From NCBI RefSeq assembly GCF_964355755.1, contig NC_092673.1, forward strand, positions 13,211,001 through 13,275,000: a stretch of DNA of 64,000 nt, read 5' to 3'. The translations under genes were made by a program, and so were the position numbers. The DNA comes from Antedon mediterranea. Taxonomy: Eukaryota > Echinodermata > Crinoidea > Comatulida > Antedonidae. Shown here one piece after another: positions 1 to 9,245 of this stretch. The notes beneath the pieces were generated by a model, which saw only the letters and a program-made list of their open reading frames with translations, was not told the origin of the DNA and made no database searches. Positions within the stretch are counted from its first letter, which is position 1, and each line of letters begins with the position of its first letter.

Positions 1-200
1 AATGAATAAAGGTCAATGACCTTTGACCCGACTATCTGACCAATGGCACAAGTAACCCGAAATTTGCAAAAACTTTATTTTGTTGTTTGACCACTAAAAC
101 ATAGATTTAGACACCACAGTTGTCTTTTTAAACCCAGGAATTGAGGAGTTATGAGCCATCAAATGCCACAAAAAGGTCACTGACCTTTGACCCTCAATAT
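1..200. repeat. Two copies of an AGGTCA-rich repeat
   Basis: Two near-copies of a segment reading AAAGGTCANTGACCTTTGACC lie about 162 bases apart, around 9-30 and 172-193. Each holds TGACCTTTGACCC (17-29 and 181-193), which on the other strand is GGGTCAAAGGTCA, a perfect direct repeat of the nuclear-receptor half-site with one-base spacing (DR1). The surrounding bases also match loosely (TATCT followed by GAC or CAC), so this looks like a dispersed or tandem repeat. Use as a receptor site is inference only. Confidence 0.5.
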
Positions 201-545
201 CTCACTAACGCAGCAACTAGAAGGCTGCAAAATTTTTTTGGTATTTATTCACACCTAAAGCTACAAGAAAATACCAAAAGACCTTTTATTAGAATTTTTT
301 CAAGGTTACATAGGATAAATGTCACATATAGCCTGTACTATTATTCATTATATTAAGTACAATACTACAATACAAGATAATTATTATAATCATTATTACT
401 ATTATTTTATCACATTAATATTGGAAAATATAGACAAACTGGAAGAAAGCTTTACTTTCGCTTTTGGTAGTTGTAGTGAACTAGCATTATTCACTCTGCA
501 TCTAAATCCTATGAACAAGACTGGTTCTTAAAAAAAAAGAGGGAA
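201..545. other. Non-coding stretch, no gene seen
   Basis: AT-rich sequence with short open frames of no protein-like character. Nothing recognisable is present before the minus-strand pseudogene that ends at 546. Confidence 0.6.
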
Positions 546-1108
546 TTAAAACTCAGAATCAAAATGTTCATTACTGCCAAAATAAATAAAATAATTCTTA
601 TAAGCTGGTTCAATGGATAGATAATCTTTTAAATGATAAGTTCTGCCATTAGTTGTTAACACTTCAAGGTTAGATTTAAAAACAAAACGTGAATTTATTG
701 AATCAATATCGTCGGATTGAGGCCACTTTAAAATCCCCCCCTTTCCCCGTGTCATAAATTGTACAGTGGCTTCTTCAGAAATTATATTAATAACGGAACC
801 AACAAACCAGTCTTGTTCATAAGCTACAGCGACAAACTCACCATGAGAAGTAAAGGTAAAGGGTTTAAGTTTTTTAGCAGGTGGTTCAGAGGAAATAAAG
901 GAAGATGAAGTAGCAGATGGTGATGTAACAAAAGGTGAATTAGAAGAAGATGATGGTTTGTCGCTTTCTAAAAAAGTTGCAAGAGTCCGCTTTAACCCAG
1001 AACAGCTACCAATAACGGTTTTCAAGATTTCTTCCAGTTCACACGCCAATTTATTTGAAAATGTGATTTCTTTTACACCTAATGTTTTTAAGTATCTCAA
1101 TCCATCTT
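546..1108 (-). pseudogene. C-terminal part of transposase-like protein (copy 1)
   Basis: Open frame of 184 codons from 1100 to 546. It continues the protein encoded upstream at 1109-2458 but in another frame. If the frame is shifted near 1125, the protein reads on as CAILKDGLRYLKTLGVKEI, so the ATG at 1100 is probably internal. A Ser/Pro-rich linker (about residues 48-75) precedes a compact C-terminal domain with GEFVAVAYEQDWFVG, then a KWPQSDD core and NGRTYHL. Similar GDWV-type domains with a central KWP motif end many invertebrate transposon-encoded proteins, from memory. The stop at 546 looks like the natural end. I infer a transposon protein tail broken by one frameshift. No host function is visible. 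Confidence 0.6.
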
Positions 1109-2458
1109 TTAGAATAGCACATTTTCTGTTTTTCCCTTTCCCTTTAATACCCGTTTAATGTCATCAATGGTGCAGCATGGTCCCCCATGTTCCCCTATCC
1201 TTTCCCACAAAGCCTTTTCCGTTTGTTGTTTTTTTAAGTCTTTCTGAATCTTGGTTTTATTTGCCTCCTCTAGTTTTGCTTTTACTCTAGTTAGAACTTC
1301 ACACTCTCTAATCTTCTGTCTTTCCTTTACACTTTCTACTTTTTGACGTGCGAACTCAAGTAATTTTTCTTGATCACCTTTGGATTTTTTAACTAACCAT
1401 TGTGATATTGTTTTGTTTCTTTTGATCATTTGAATGCTTGAATGATAATAAATGGAAGCATTTCTGCGTTTAAACAAACTAAAATATAAATCACCAAACT
1501 CAAACTCGCTCACAAGATTAGTTAATTGAGCACCCATCTTCTCACGCAATTCTTCACTCGGTTCCTCACTAAAACTCCCTCCCTCAACAAAATCATTCAA
1601 CTGTCTCTCTGTCACCTCAACAAACCCTTTCATTAACTCTCGCAAAACATTTTCTGTCATTTCATCAGTCCCTTCACTTTCTCTCAATTTCATCCAAACT
1701 TCATTTTCTTCATTCAACTTAAAATCATAAAAAATTGAAACTGGTGTACTTAATAATAAATTGCTGTCTTCAGACCATAACTTAAATGAATTTAACATAG
1801 CTTGAACATATTTAAAGAAATCAACATATTGTGTATCACTACGTAAAAGTAACCAAAATGGACCAGTAACTGAAAAATAAATTAATCCTAATGCCCTAAT
1901 TAATGACATAATTTCACAACTTAAACAATCATGCAAAACATTTTCTACTTTTAAATTCAAATTATCTTTAAAATTAGTAATAAAATCAATGATATCATGA
2001 TGATGAAAATAAATAGTACCAGCACCTTCAAAAAAATTATTAAATCGATTCATTCTAAATGAAGAAACTAAAGATTTAATACCCTTTTTAAAACAATAAC
2101 CCTCCCACTCTTGTCTTATCCCATTCTTTTGATCCCCATGTGGCCCTAAAATATCACAACCCATCCTAATCAATCTTGAAGTAGCAGATTCCCCCGCAGA
2201 TTGAAACCTGGCAAACTTCCCCAAACAATCCCTACCCAACCTTGTACCTAATTGTTTAATTAAAGAACATTCAAAGTTTTTAAAAATAAAATCTGACTTG
2301 TTGGACAAACCTAACAAAAAATGTGCATTACAAAACAAGTACTTCAAATCATCAACACTATCACCACACACATCATTCCTATATTCACTCAATAACTTAG
2401 TAAATTTCTTATTCACACTCGCTCTGTCATTCATCGTCGCTCTCAACTTGCTCAGCAT
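1109..2458 (-). pseudogene. Central part of transposase-like protein (copy 1)
   Basis: Open frame of 449 codons. It holds, in order, MNDRASVNKKF (near residue 9), CNAHFLLGL (near 42), a basic stretch with FARFQSAGESATSRLIR, GPHGDQKNGIRQEWEGY, FRMNRFNNFFEGAGTIYFHHHDI, HDCLSCEIMSLIRALGL, TGPFWLLL and FKLWSEDSNLLLS, then a Glu/Lys-rich helical tail. This motif order matches an uncharacterised DDE-type transposon protein family common in cnidarians, echinoderms and fish (recalled, not searched). It overlaps the upstream frame (2427-3692) by 32 bases in a different phase. Relatives keep a spacer of roughly 40 residues between the two parts, so a small deletion plus a frameshift is likely. The same central motifs recur in decayed form at 14.6-15.1 kb. 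Confidence 0.65.
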
Positions 2459-3692
2459 CTCTCTCTAATAGAGTAGCAGAATCATCACTGGCAATTGACG
2501 AGAACCCACCTGATAATATTTGTCCATTGTTAAAATTTACTTGTTTTCCCCAGAATTTTTTCCCTCCCCTTGAAGTCCCATCCCCATGTAGGTCCCAACT
2601 CTCACATTCCTTCATGCTCTCCTTCAATTGCAATTCACACAAAACATAAGCTCGATCAATAATATTATTTGCTGTTGAAGCACAAGGTACATTTTTCAAA
2701 TTAACATCAAATAAATCAGTTGCCACTCCTGCCATCACCTGCCCTACTTTCTGTGTCCCCACCCCTTGCTCACCACACAATCTTATCACACTAATATCAA
2801 CACAATCTTTATATCTTTTACCCTCCTTCATTTCCTTTTCACTTCCATCATCTACTCTCTCCTGTAAAACATCTAATTCTTTCATCAAAAAATCCTCATG
2901 TCTTTGTAACTTAATTACCTGGTCACTTGATTTTTTTTTGGATATTTTTAAATTATAGTTTCTAATTTTTAGCGTTTTTATCTGCTGTTTCCATTTACCA
3001 ATATTTGTAACAACTTTTTTTTGTTTTTTAACTATTTTTTTTTCTAATATTACAAGATTTCTTTTTTTCCTATCTAATATTTTCCCAGCTTTTCTACTTC
3101 TGAATCCTTTTAACTCTTTCTTCCTTTCTTCCAACTGATTTATATTAACCTTTCTTTCTTCTTCAAGTTTTTTCTTTTCAATTGTTAGTATGTCCACCTT
3201 GCTCGCTATCTCCTCACATTTCCTTTCCTTTTCTTGGTATAACCCTTTCACAACTCCTAACTTCTCTCTCATCTTTTCCATCTCTTGTGTCATGTTAACT
3301 AATTTTTCTTTTAGTCTATATGCCTCATCCTTTGAATCATCATCACTGGTGCTGCAACTTGCCACATTTTCAGTCTGCTCTTCTTCTCTGTGTATTTCTT
3401 CTTCTAAAAACTCTCTGCCACCCTGGCTCCACCTCCTGTCTTTATTCAGTCTTGCATATACTTTTTTTGTGTGTTTAGCTTCTTTTTCGATAAATTTCGC
3501 TGTGAACTCCCCTGGCCATAGCATGTTTACTCGTGTAAACAGGTCATTTCCTGTATAGACCAGGAAGAGTTCACGTAAAATTCCTCTATTCAATGAAGGC
3601 AATGGTGCTTCCGGTGGCTGATTGAAAGTTGACCGGTTGATGCCTAAGGCATTGCATCTATCACGTTTTACAAACAAACAATAGGAAACCAT
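2427..3692 (-). pseudogene. N-terminal part of transposase-like protein (copy 1)
   Basis: Open frame of 421 codons. It begins with a basic region (FVKRDRCNALGINRSTFN) and a segment RELFLVYTGNDLFTRVNMLWPGEF that recurs in copy 2 near 15.6 kb. An acidic Ser-rich linker follows, then a long Glu/Lys/Arg coiled coil (about residues 120-290). After that come SVIRLCGEQGVGTQKVGQVM and SWDLHGDGTSRGGKKFWGKQ. The Asp in HGDGTS sits where relatives of this family have the first putative catalytic acidic residue (family memory; unverified). The frame runs upstream without a stop for a few codons, so the ATG at 3692 is not certain. The gene continues in the frame starting at 2458. An upstream exon may lie at 4281-4466. 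Confidence 0.65.
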
Positions 3693-4063
3693 CAGGTCTA
3701 GACATTTTTGTATAATTTTTAATAAAATTTTGTTTAACTCAATTTAAAGGATTTAATCATCACTTAAAATAGTCCATAATATAATTGTGTTATTTTGTTA
3801 TAGCCAAATTGAAAAAAAAGCAAGCGAATGTTGATTAATTCTAATCAAATTAAACTAAAAAATATCACATGAAAGTGAAATTGTTTAGTTTAATTGTTAA
3901 AGAAATAAACATTGCTGTATTATTGTTTGTTTGCAACCAGGTTAAATATATATTTTGAAATATACTGAACACAGAACAAAATAAAACTACCTAACCTAAC
4001 ATACCCAAAAAATAAATAATAATTTCTTCTGTCCAATGTTGCCAAAGGCAAATTAATGACAGC
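3693..4063. other. AT-rich spacer, probable intron or 5' flank of copy 1
   Basis: About 370 bases of AT-rich sequence between the broken transposase-like gene and the upstream exon candidate. I see no protein-like frame. By comparison with copy 2 (15.69-16.26 kb), which keeps a similar gap of about 570 bases, it is probably an intron or leader of the element. Confidence 0.4.
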
Positions 4064-4218
4064 ATGGTTGATGAGTCCTCGCCATTTATTCTCATAAACA
4101 GGCTCCAACCGATCAGGAGCCAACGTACATCTGCCCAAAATGTGACAAATCATGCCGCTCAAAAATTGGACTTTTTAGTCACAGCAGGCGCTGTGACCCT
4201 GCACCGAATGACGGATAG
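4064..4218 (+). pseudogene. Zinc-finger scrap, C-terminus of a non-LTR retrotransposon protein?
   Basis: In the plus frame 4117-4218 the sequence encodes YICPKCDKSCRSKIGLFSH followed by SRRCDPAPNDG and a stop. The spacing C-x2-C, then H and C, is a C2H2/C2HC finger of the kind with a SKIGL or SRIGL core that ends several non-LTR retrotransposon ORF2 proteins (family memory). A second frame just upstream (4064-4116) reads NRLQPIR, also typical of that junction, so one frameshift separates the two. The fragment runs opposite to the flanking minus-strand element and is a small independent scrap. Confidence 0.45.
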
Positions 4219-4280
4219 AGGGCGCATACCTATTGTCTCTCGAGACAGACGGCTGCCAACAATCTATCATTTATTATTTA

Positions 4281-4466
4281 TCAACTAAAGCAATCCGTAA
4301 AACCAACCTTCTCCCAGGAATATCCTCCGTCTTCTTTCACTAAAAAAATGCTTATTAAATATTGATTGGTTACCCTCCCTCCCTTAATTTTGGCTGGCCT
4401 TCCCTTTCCTTTCTTCATATCTTCTGATAATAATTTGAAATCTTCGCTACTTGTTGTATAAAACAA
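4281..4466 (-). pseudogene. Upstream exon candidate of copy 1
   Basis: A 61-codon frame with SSEDFKLLSEDMKKGKGRP, KIKGGRVTNQYLISIFLVK and SWEKVGF. A diverged version occurs at 16255-16400 (KGAVAGQW, KLFIHFAKDASGKPWQRV) and a weaker one at 16740-16870. Both times it lies about 0.6 kb upstream, on the minus strand, of a copy of the transposase-like gene, so it is probably an upstream exon of that element. The functional motif is unknown to me. Confidence 0.45.
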
Positions 4467-4704
4467 TAATTATTGTGATTAGTAATGTGTTATACATTCT
4501 ATCATTCAATTAAATTACAGAATTTTATATTTAATAATCGTCAAACCATCAACAATATGGGGATCCCTAGCTAAGGTCCTGGCTAGGCCTAAATCGCCGA
4601 GCAGATTACGACCACCCGATAATACCTAACTAACAATACGGGACAAGAAGCGAAGAACAAGGCGACACAGCAACGCAGGCTGTAGGCCTAGGTTTCGAGT
4701 CTAT
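4467..4704. other. Flank left of the LTR element
   Basis: Non-coding. From about 4560 the base composition becomes less AT-rich and two AGGCCT words appear. No target-site duplication of the LTR element could be recognised here. Confidence 0.4.
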
Positions 4705-4957
4705 TAAAGAGATTGCTAGTCTCTTGGTTTAGTTACTTAACTACTATAAAAGACTACAACGTAAAGTACTCACCATTATAATATAGTCTTTGACTGTATG
4801 ATAATACAAGTGAGTAATAATAGTTTACGTCTAGGTTCCGTCGCTGACTTATCCAAGTGCCCTCAACGTAGTAGACGTTCCAAGGTATACGCACAGCGGA
4901 TCGCTTCCAGGTGTTTAGAACGACGCGCTCCACTTAAGCATTTGTAGCGGCACTACA
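4705..4957 (-). repeat. 3' LTR
   Basis: This is the downstream copy, in element orientation, of the 253 bp repeat. It matches 8993-9245 end to end with about six substitutions and no gaps. It begins TGTAGTGC (at 4957 on the minus strand) and ends CTCTTTA at 4705. It is preceded directly by a purine tract. Confidence 0.88.
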
Positions 4958-4966
4958 TTCCTCCTT
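4958..4966 (-). promoter_or_regulatory. Polypurine tract
   Basis: On the minus strand AAGGAGGAA lies immediately before the 3' LTR start TGTAGTG. This is the standard position for priming of second-strand synthesis in LTR elements. Confidence 0.7.
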
Positions 4967-5230
4967 GTTTTATTTTTTTGTCTTCCCTCTTGTTCTTCTA
5001 CACACGTTGCTCTTACTTTCCTTTCTTCCACTTCATTTTTCTTTTTTTTTTTTTTTTTAAACACAACAATAACACAACATACATAACATAGAATTCCAGA
5101 AAAAGAACTACCAAGAACCTGATAAGAATTAAAAAAAAAAAAAAAAATGAACTAATTGGAATTAATTTTAAAATAACTTTTAAATAAATTTTCATTAATT
5201 TGGTCTTGGATTTTTTTATTTTTTTTTTTT
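4967..5230. other. Homopolymer-rich internal 3' region
   Basis: Contains a poly(T) run near 5041-5058, a poly(A) run near 5131-5147 and a poly(T)-rich run near 5211-5230. The last lies directly after the stop codon of the minus-strand frame and reads as a poly(A)-rich tail on that strand. Confidence 0.6.
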
Positions 5231-6471
5231 TACTTATTCATAGGCAAACTGGGCGTGGAAGTGGAGGTTTTCTAAGAATCCCTCCAACATCCTAACCGCC
5301 GCTGCCCTCAGCTGGCCACTTCCCGGCTGAGCCAAACGCTCCACCACCTCCCGATTGGCATTGAATGCCGACCGCAGAGCAACTCTGTCGGCCCTCCTTA
5401 ACTGATATAACAGAGTCGTGGGTGTATGGATGTTGTTTTCCGACGTTTGGCTGCTGCCACTTTGCTTGACGTGGTGATGGTCCGGTGTGTTGACGTAGTG
5501 GTCCAGTTGGTTTCGGAAATCGACGGCGTCTGGGCTCCGCCGAGGTAGGCCTACTATACCTCTGGCACAACTCCACAAATGCCCTCTTATTATCCCTAGT
5601 GGCTCTTGCCACCAGGAAGAGGAGACACCGAGTGTGAAGCACACCCAGCGGTGACACTAACGACGATAGAGTGTTCGACTCGGGCATCTCAAGCCCCGCC
5701 GCCTCGCCCATCGACTCCATCATCCTTCTTAGTGATTTTGTGAAGAAGAATCCAGGTTGGATTCTCCTCTCGGCGTTGAAAAGTGCCACCGCCTTGGTAA
5801 CACTCTCGCCGCACTCTGGAACGAGTTTCACTAACTCCTGGATGAAACTCCAGCGCCGAGATGAGGTGGTCGATGATACCTCCGGCGATGTTTCCGTCAT
5901 GAATGGCGGTATGTGGTGCGCCAGGTGTTGTTTTGGGTTTTCGGGCACCCGGCCACATCCTGCCACTGGACACAGGAATGCCCGACATGACCGCTTACCC
6001 GATTCCCTCTGACCGCCTTCAGGATGAGGTCTTTTGTTGTCTTTTGACCGTTTGTCGGCTTTTTCCTGAGGTTTTACCTTTGGTACCGCCCCAGCACTAA
6101 TCGGAGCAGCACTGGTCGCCGTACCACTGAGACGGATGTCTTGATACTCAAAGTCCGACTCCTTAGTCCCTGGAGTTCGCCATACCTTCACGGCTGGCGC
6201 GGCGGGAAGCAACCCTTCACAGAGAATGGAGGGGGACTTTGGCCTCTCCGGCGATTCCGCCAAGACCTCTGGCGTCTCTCTGCCCTCTACTACTGGCGGA
6301 TCTAGGTCCCCGACCTCCATCGCCACATCATCTTCTCCTTCCAATCCAGTAGGTGAGGGTGGAGACTTCCGTGTCGCAGTTGGTTTGCCCAACGGCGGGA
6401 AGTCTTCCACCTGAAGCAGGAACAATTCCTCCTCCACCGTTACTTGATCGGAAGTGCAGTTATCCGTCTGT
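5231..6471 (-). pseudogene. Zinc-finger ORF inside the LTR element, frameshifted
   Basis: A long minus-strand frame opens after a consensus 3' splice site: TACTAAAC branch-like word, pyrimidine tract, TTTTACAG, exon from 6471. The ATG at 6485 therefore lies in the presumed intron. The product starts acidic (TVEEELFLLQVEDFPPLG), passes through a Pro/Ser-rich linker and reaches a C-x4-C...H-x3-H cluster (FLCPVAGCGRVP, KQHLAHHIPP). A helical part with FFTKSLRRMMESMGEAAGLE follows. Near 5540 the protein-like reading switches to another phase, ending LRAAAVRMLEGFLENLHFH and stopping at 5234, right before a poly(A)-rich run. GC content is higher than in the surroundings. This may be an extra ORF of the element or a captured, retroposed gene. 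I do not recognise the family. Confidence 0.5.
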
Positions 6472-6533
6472 AAAATAAGAGGCAAAACACAAGTTTAGTA
6501 CAAGATAGTATTTCTACCCCTCGATTACAAATT

Positions 6534-6599
6534 GTTGGAACGGAAACTCTGGCGCCTGTAACAAATAGTGATCATCGTTTCCGCCAGAGGAGTTCCAAC
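6534..6599. repeat. Imperfect inverted repeat between the two internal ORFs
   Basis: Arms at 6534-6554 (GTTGGAAC...CTCTGGCG) and 6582-6599 (CGCCAGAG...TTCCAAC) pair over most of their length across a 27-base loop. It sits exactly where gag-like coding ends and the unrelated zinc-finger frame is about to begin, so it may mark a junction. Confidence 0.55.
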
Positions 6600-6615
6600 A
6601 TCTCTTCAGAGCTAG

Positions 6616-7353
6616 TTACCGAGTTATTTGTGATGTAACTGCCATGAAGAATGTACCACGTAAGTAGTACATGGCTGCTTTTCTCTTCTTACCTAAGTGA
6701 AAAGCCTCCTTCTTCTCCGCCATGTTCCATCCACTAATTCGGGCATACCCCTCAAATCTATTCCAGAAAATGTACCAGTCATTTTGACCGAAAAATTCCA
6801 GGTTTTTCTGAGGGCGGAAAGGTAGTCCTTCCTGACGCTCACCTCGCCATTCTTCATTATGACCGTATCGACCACGCGAGTGGTCCCTATCCACATAATG
6901 AACCCGGCGTGGCTCACGCCCAAAACTTTCGCCTTTGCTCCCTCTTTGGACGCAATCGTTCGTATTGTCCTCATTGTCGGGGTAGTAACACCCACGATCT
7001 CGATCATTATAATCAAAACCTCGACAATCAGTCCGAACTTGACCGACATCGTCCGAGTAGCGTTTATAGCGATCACCGTCGATGTACCCCCGTGGCGACA
7101 TTCCCATTCTACGACCCCGATTAGGATACCGTCGTTCGGACTCTCGATCTCTTGCGTCCCCTTGACGATCTATTGATCGCCAAGGAACTCGACCACGTTC
7201 CATAGGCACAAACCTATTGGACTCGCCGCCAGCTCGTTCATCGAAACGCATGCCATCGTCTAGATAATGAGAGTCGCGATTACGAACATCCTCGTTAGGA
7301 GTACCATAGTTAGAATAGGAATTAAACCGCTTATCTGTGGTTACGTTTGACAC
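6616..7353 (-). CDS. gag: Gag-like protein of the LTR element, truncated
   Basis: 245 codons. The first 170 residues are very rich in Arg, Asp, Gly and Tyr and look disordered and RNA-binding. The C-terminal 60 residues (LEFFGQNDWYIFWNRFEGYA, GWNMAEKKEAFHL, AMYYLRG) match the pattern at the start of the Ty3/gypsy gag capsid region, where FxG-x2-DW-x2-F-x2-RFE and a Trp-x4-K motif are usual. Capsid proteins normally continue for another 150 residues or more, and a CCHC knuckle follows; both are missing. The frame ends CGG-TAA, and GGTAAC there could also be a weak splice donor, but joining it to the acceptor at 6471 gives the wrong phase. It is the only structural gene left in the element. Confidence 0.6.
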   Translation of the reverse strand: MSNVTTDKRFNSYSNYGTPNEDVRNRDSHYLDDGMRFDERAGGESNRFVPMERGRVPWRSIDRQGDARDRESERRYPNRGRRMGMSPRGYIDGDRYKRYSDDVGQVRTDCRGFDYNDRDRGCYYPDNEDNTNDCVQRGSKGESFGREPRRVHYVDRDHSRGRYGHNEEWRGERQEGLPFRPQKNLEFFGQNDWYIFWNRFEGYARISGWNMAEKKEAFHLGKKRKAAMYYLRGTFFMAVTSQITR

Positions 7354-8978
7354 AGAATTAACGTTAGGAATAACTGCTCCACCTCCCCGTTAAAACTAAT
7401 CGACGCATTCTTTGAAGTCACCTGATTATTAGGATTAACCTCAAGATCAGACCCTTCAAAGACCTCGTCAGTACTATCCTTTTATGATTTTCGCCGATGT
7501 CGGCGCATTACTCTTTTTAACAGAGCCGGTGCTTTCTTCGTTATAAGCAAACACCGAATTAAGCGCGTAGCTGATGCCATATAGCTATCTAGATCCGCAA
7601 CTAATGTTACGTCTCCCGATCGCGTGCAACAACTCGTTCCGACCTCTAATCATTTCCCTCAGTCTTCTTACATTGAGCGAACTAGTTTACCATAAAACTC
7701 GCCCTTCTTCTAGTATACTTGTTCAGAATTACCGAGTCATACTGTGACTGAACTAAATTTACCGTTGGAATCTTTCGATTGAATTGAATTAGTCACCAAT
7801 GAATATAGTAGACACATTTAGAAAGAACATACAGAACAATATCACAATAAGCTAATAATAAATTCTTTATAATCTCAAATAAATGTCCACTTCACTGATT
7901 CCTAAAACAACTACAACCCAACAGTAAATAACTGCGTAATAATAGAATTCTGAGCATTCGCCAGAGCATACCGGCGTGCGTATAACTAAAACTCACATCC
8001 ACATCCTAAAAATAGTATTCTAAAAATAGGATGTTTCCGTAAAGTAAATAGCCAATCAGAAACTATTAGTACATAGAATTCTTTCATTGCTCAACCAATC
8101 AGAGTACGCACGTAACTGCGTCATCATCGCTTGCATTTTCATTCCCTGGATAATGCACAGCTCGCACTGCACGACCCTCTCAGGTAGCGAGTATGCAAAT
8201 GCAATGATCTGATTGGTTGCTGTAGCCTAGCCAATCGTATGATGCCTAAGAACTGCGCGGCAGTTTGTTTGAATGGAATAAGACTTGGATGAGATCTGAA
8301 ACAATATCGAAAAACTATCGCCCAAGTCTCGGAGGATCTATAGGCCTAATACAATTGACCAGTATACCTTAAATACATTTTCAACCATCTTCCCTCTAAT
8401 GAAAATTTTTTTTCAAAAAAGGCAAAGTTTTTATTTATTTTTGTGGTTCATGATAAACTAATAAAATAAATAAATAAATTCTTCCAACACTGCCGACTTC
8501 CAGTGAAGGAATGACGTAAACAACTGGCCCACTAATATGATAACTAATACTTCCTAGCCTAACCTAATCGTATATTTTCCGAAATCGGACATGAAACACG
8601 GGCTATGTCGTTTCGTTCTGGAATCACGAGTCCAGCGGGTTAACATACAAAACCCATTCACGTCACGACGTTGAACATTCATGTCACGAGCATGAATAAT
8701 AATATTCTTATACTACAGTTTCATCTAGTATAGGCCAATCGTTCATTCGTCGAATATTAAATATAAAAAAAATAAAAATAATAAAATCCTAATCTACTAT
8801 TCATCCCCAACTCTCGGAGAGAACATGAACTTATAAGAAACATTCACGTTCTTATCCTCGAGACGGTGATGAATTGGCGAGGGCCGATACATTGAATGTA
8901 AATAAATAAACAACGCACGTCCAGATTCGCGTATTTTCGGCGTCATATTTCGGCAGAAAAATATCGCGTTTAATTTTA
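7354..8978 (-). other. 5' leader of the LTR element
   Basis: About 1.6 kb between primer-binding site and gag with no protein-like frame. It is AT-rich with scattered CpG-containing words. No second LTR or nested element was recognised. By position it is untranslated leader or unrelated inserted DNA. Confidence 0.5.
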
Positions 8979-8991
8979 ATCCTCGTCGCCA
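8979..8991 (-). promoter_or_regulatory. Primer-binding site, tRNA-Ser type
   Basis: The minus strand reads TGGCGACGAGGAT directly inside the 5' LTR. This is the exact complement of ATCCTCGTCG plus CCA, the 3' end of animal tRNA-Ser(GCU) as I remember it. It fixes the right repeat as the 5' LTR. Confidence 0.8.
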
Positions 8992-8992
8992 A

Positions 8993-9245
8993 TAAAGAGA
9001 TTGCTATTCTCTTGGTTTAGTTACTTAACTACTATAAAAGACTACAACGTAAAGTACTCACCATTATAATATAGTCTTTGACTGTATGATAATACAAGTG
9101 AGTAATAATAGTTTACGTCTAGGTTCCGTCGCTGACTTATCCAAGTGCCCTCAACGTAGTTGACGTTCCAAGGTATACGCACGGCGGAGCGCGTCCAGGT
9201 GTTTAGAACGACGCGCTTCACTTAAGCATTTGTAGCGGCACTACA
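8993..9245 (-). repeat. 5' LTR
   Basis: Upstream copy of the 253 bp repeat, beginning TGTAGTGCCG at 9245 on the minus strand. It should hold the element promoter; CTATAAAAG-like words occur on the plus strand, but I cannot identify a clear minus-strand TATA box. Confidence 0.88.

Larger units (their letters stand above)
4705..9245 (-). mobile_element. LTR retrotransposon, Ty3/gypsy-like, partial
   Basis: Two 253 bp direct repeats (4705-4957 and 8993-9245; about six mismatches by eye) bound a 4.5 kb unit. Read on the minus strand, the 5' LTR begins TGTAGTGCCG. Immediately inside it is TGGCGACGAGGAT, complementary to a tRNA-Ser 3' end, and just before the 3' LTR is the purine tract AAGGAGGAA. 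Both LTR edges and the orientation are therefore well supported. The interior holds a gag-like frame and a second zinc-finger frame, but I find no protease, reverse transcriptase, RNase H or integrase. It is therefore internally deleted or non-autonomous. The low LTR divergence suggests a fairly recent insertion. No clear target-site duplication was found. Confidence 0.85.

Noticed and set aside
3190-3558. Plus-strand open frame rich in Ser, Leu and Phe
   Set aside because: It is the complement of the Glu/Lys-rich coiled coil of the minus-strand transposase-like gene; its composition is what that coding strand forces on its opposite.
6472-6620. Possible intron joining gag to the zinc-finger ORF
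   Set aside because: Using the GGTAAC donor at the gag stop and the acceptor at 6472 places the second exon out of frame and hits a stop within about ten codons.
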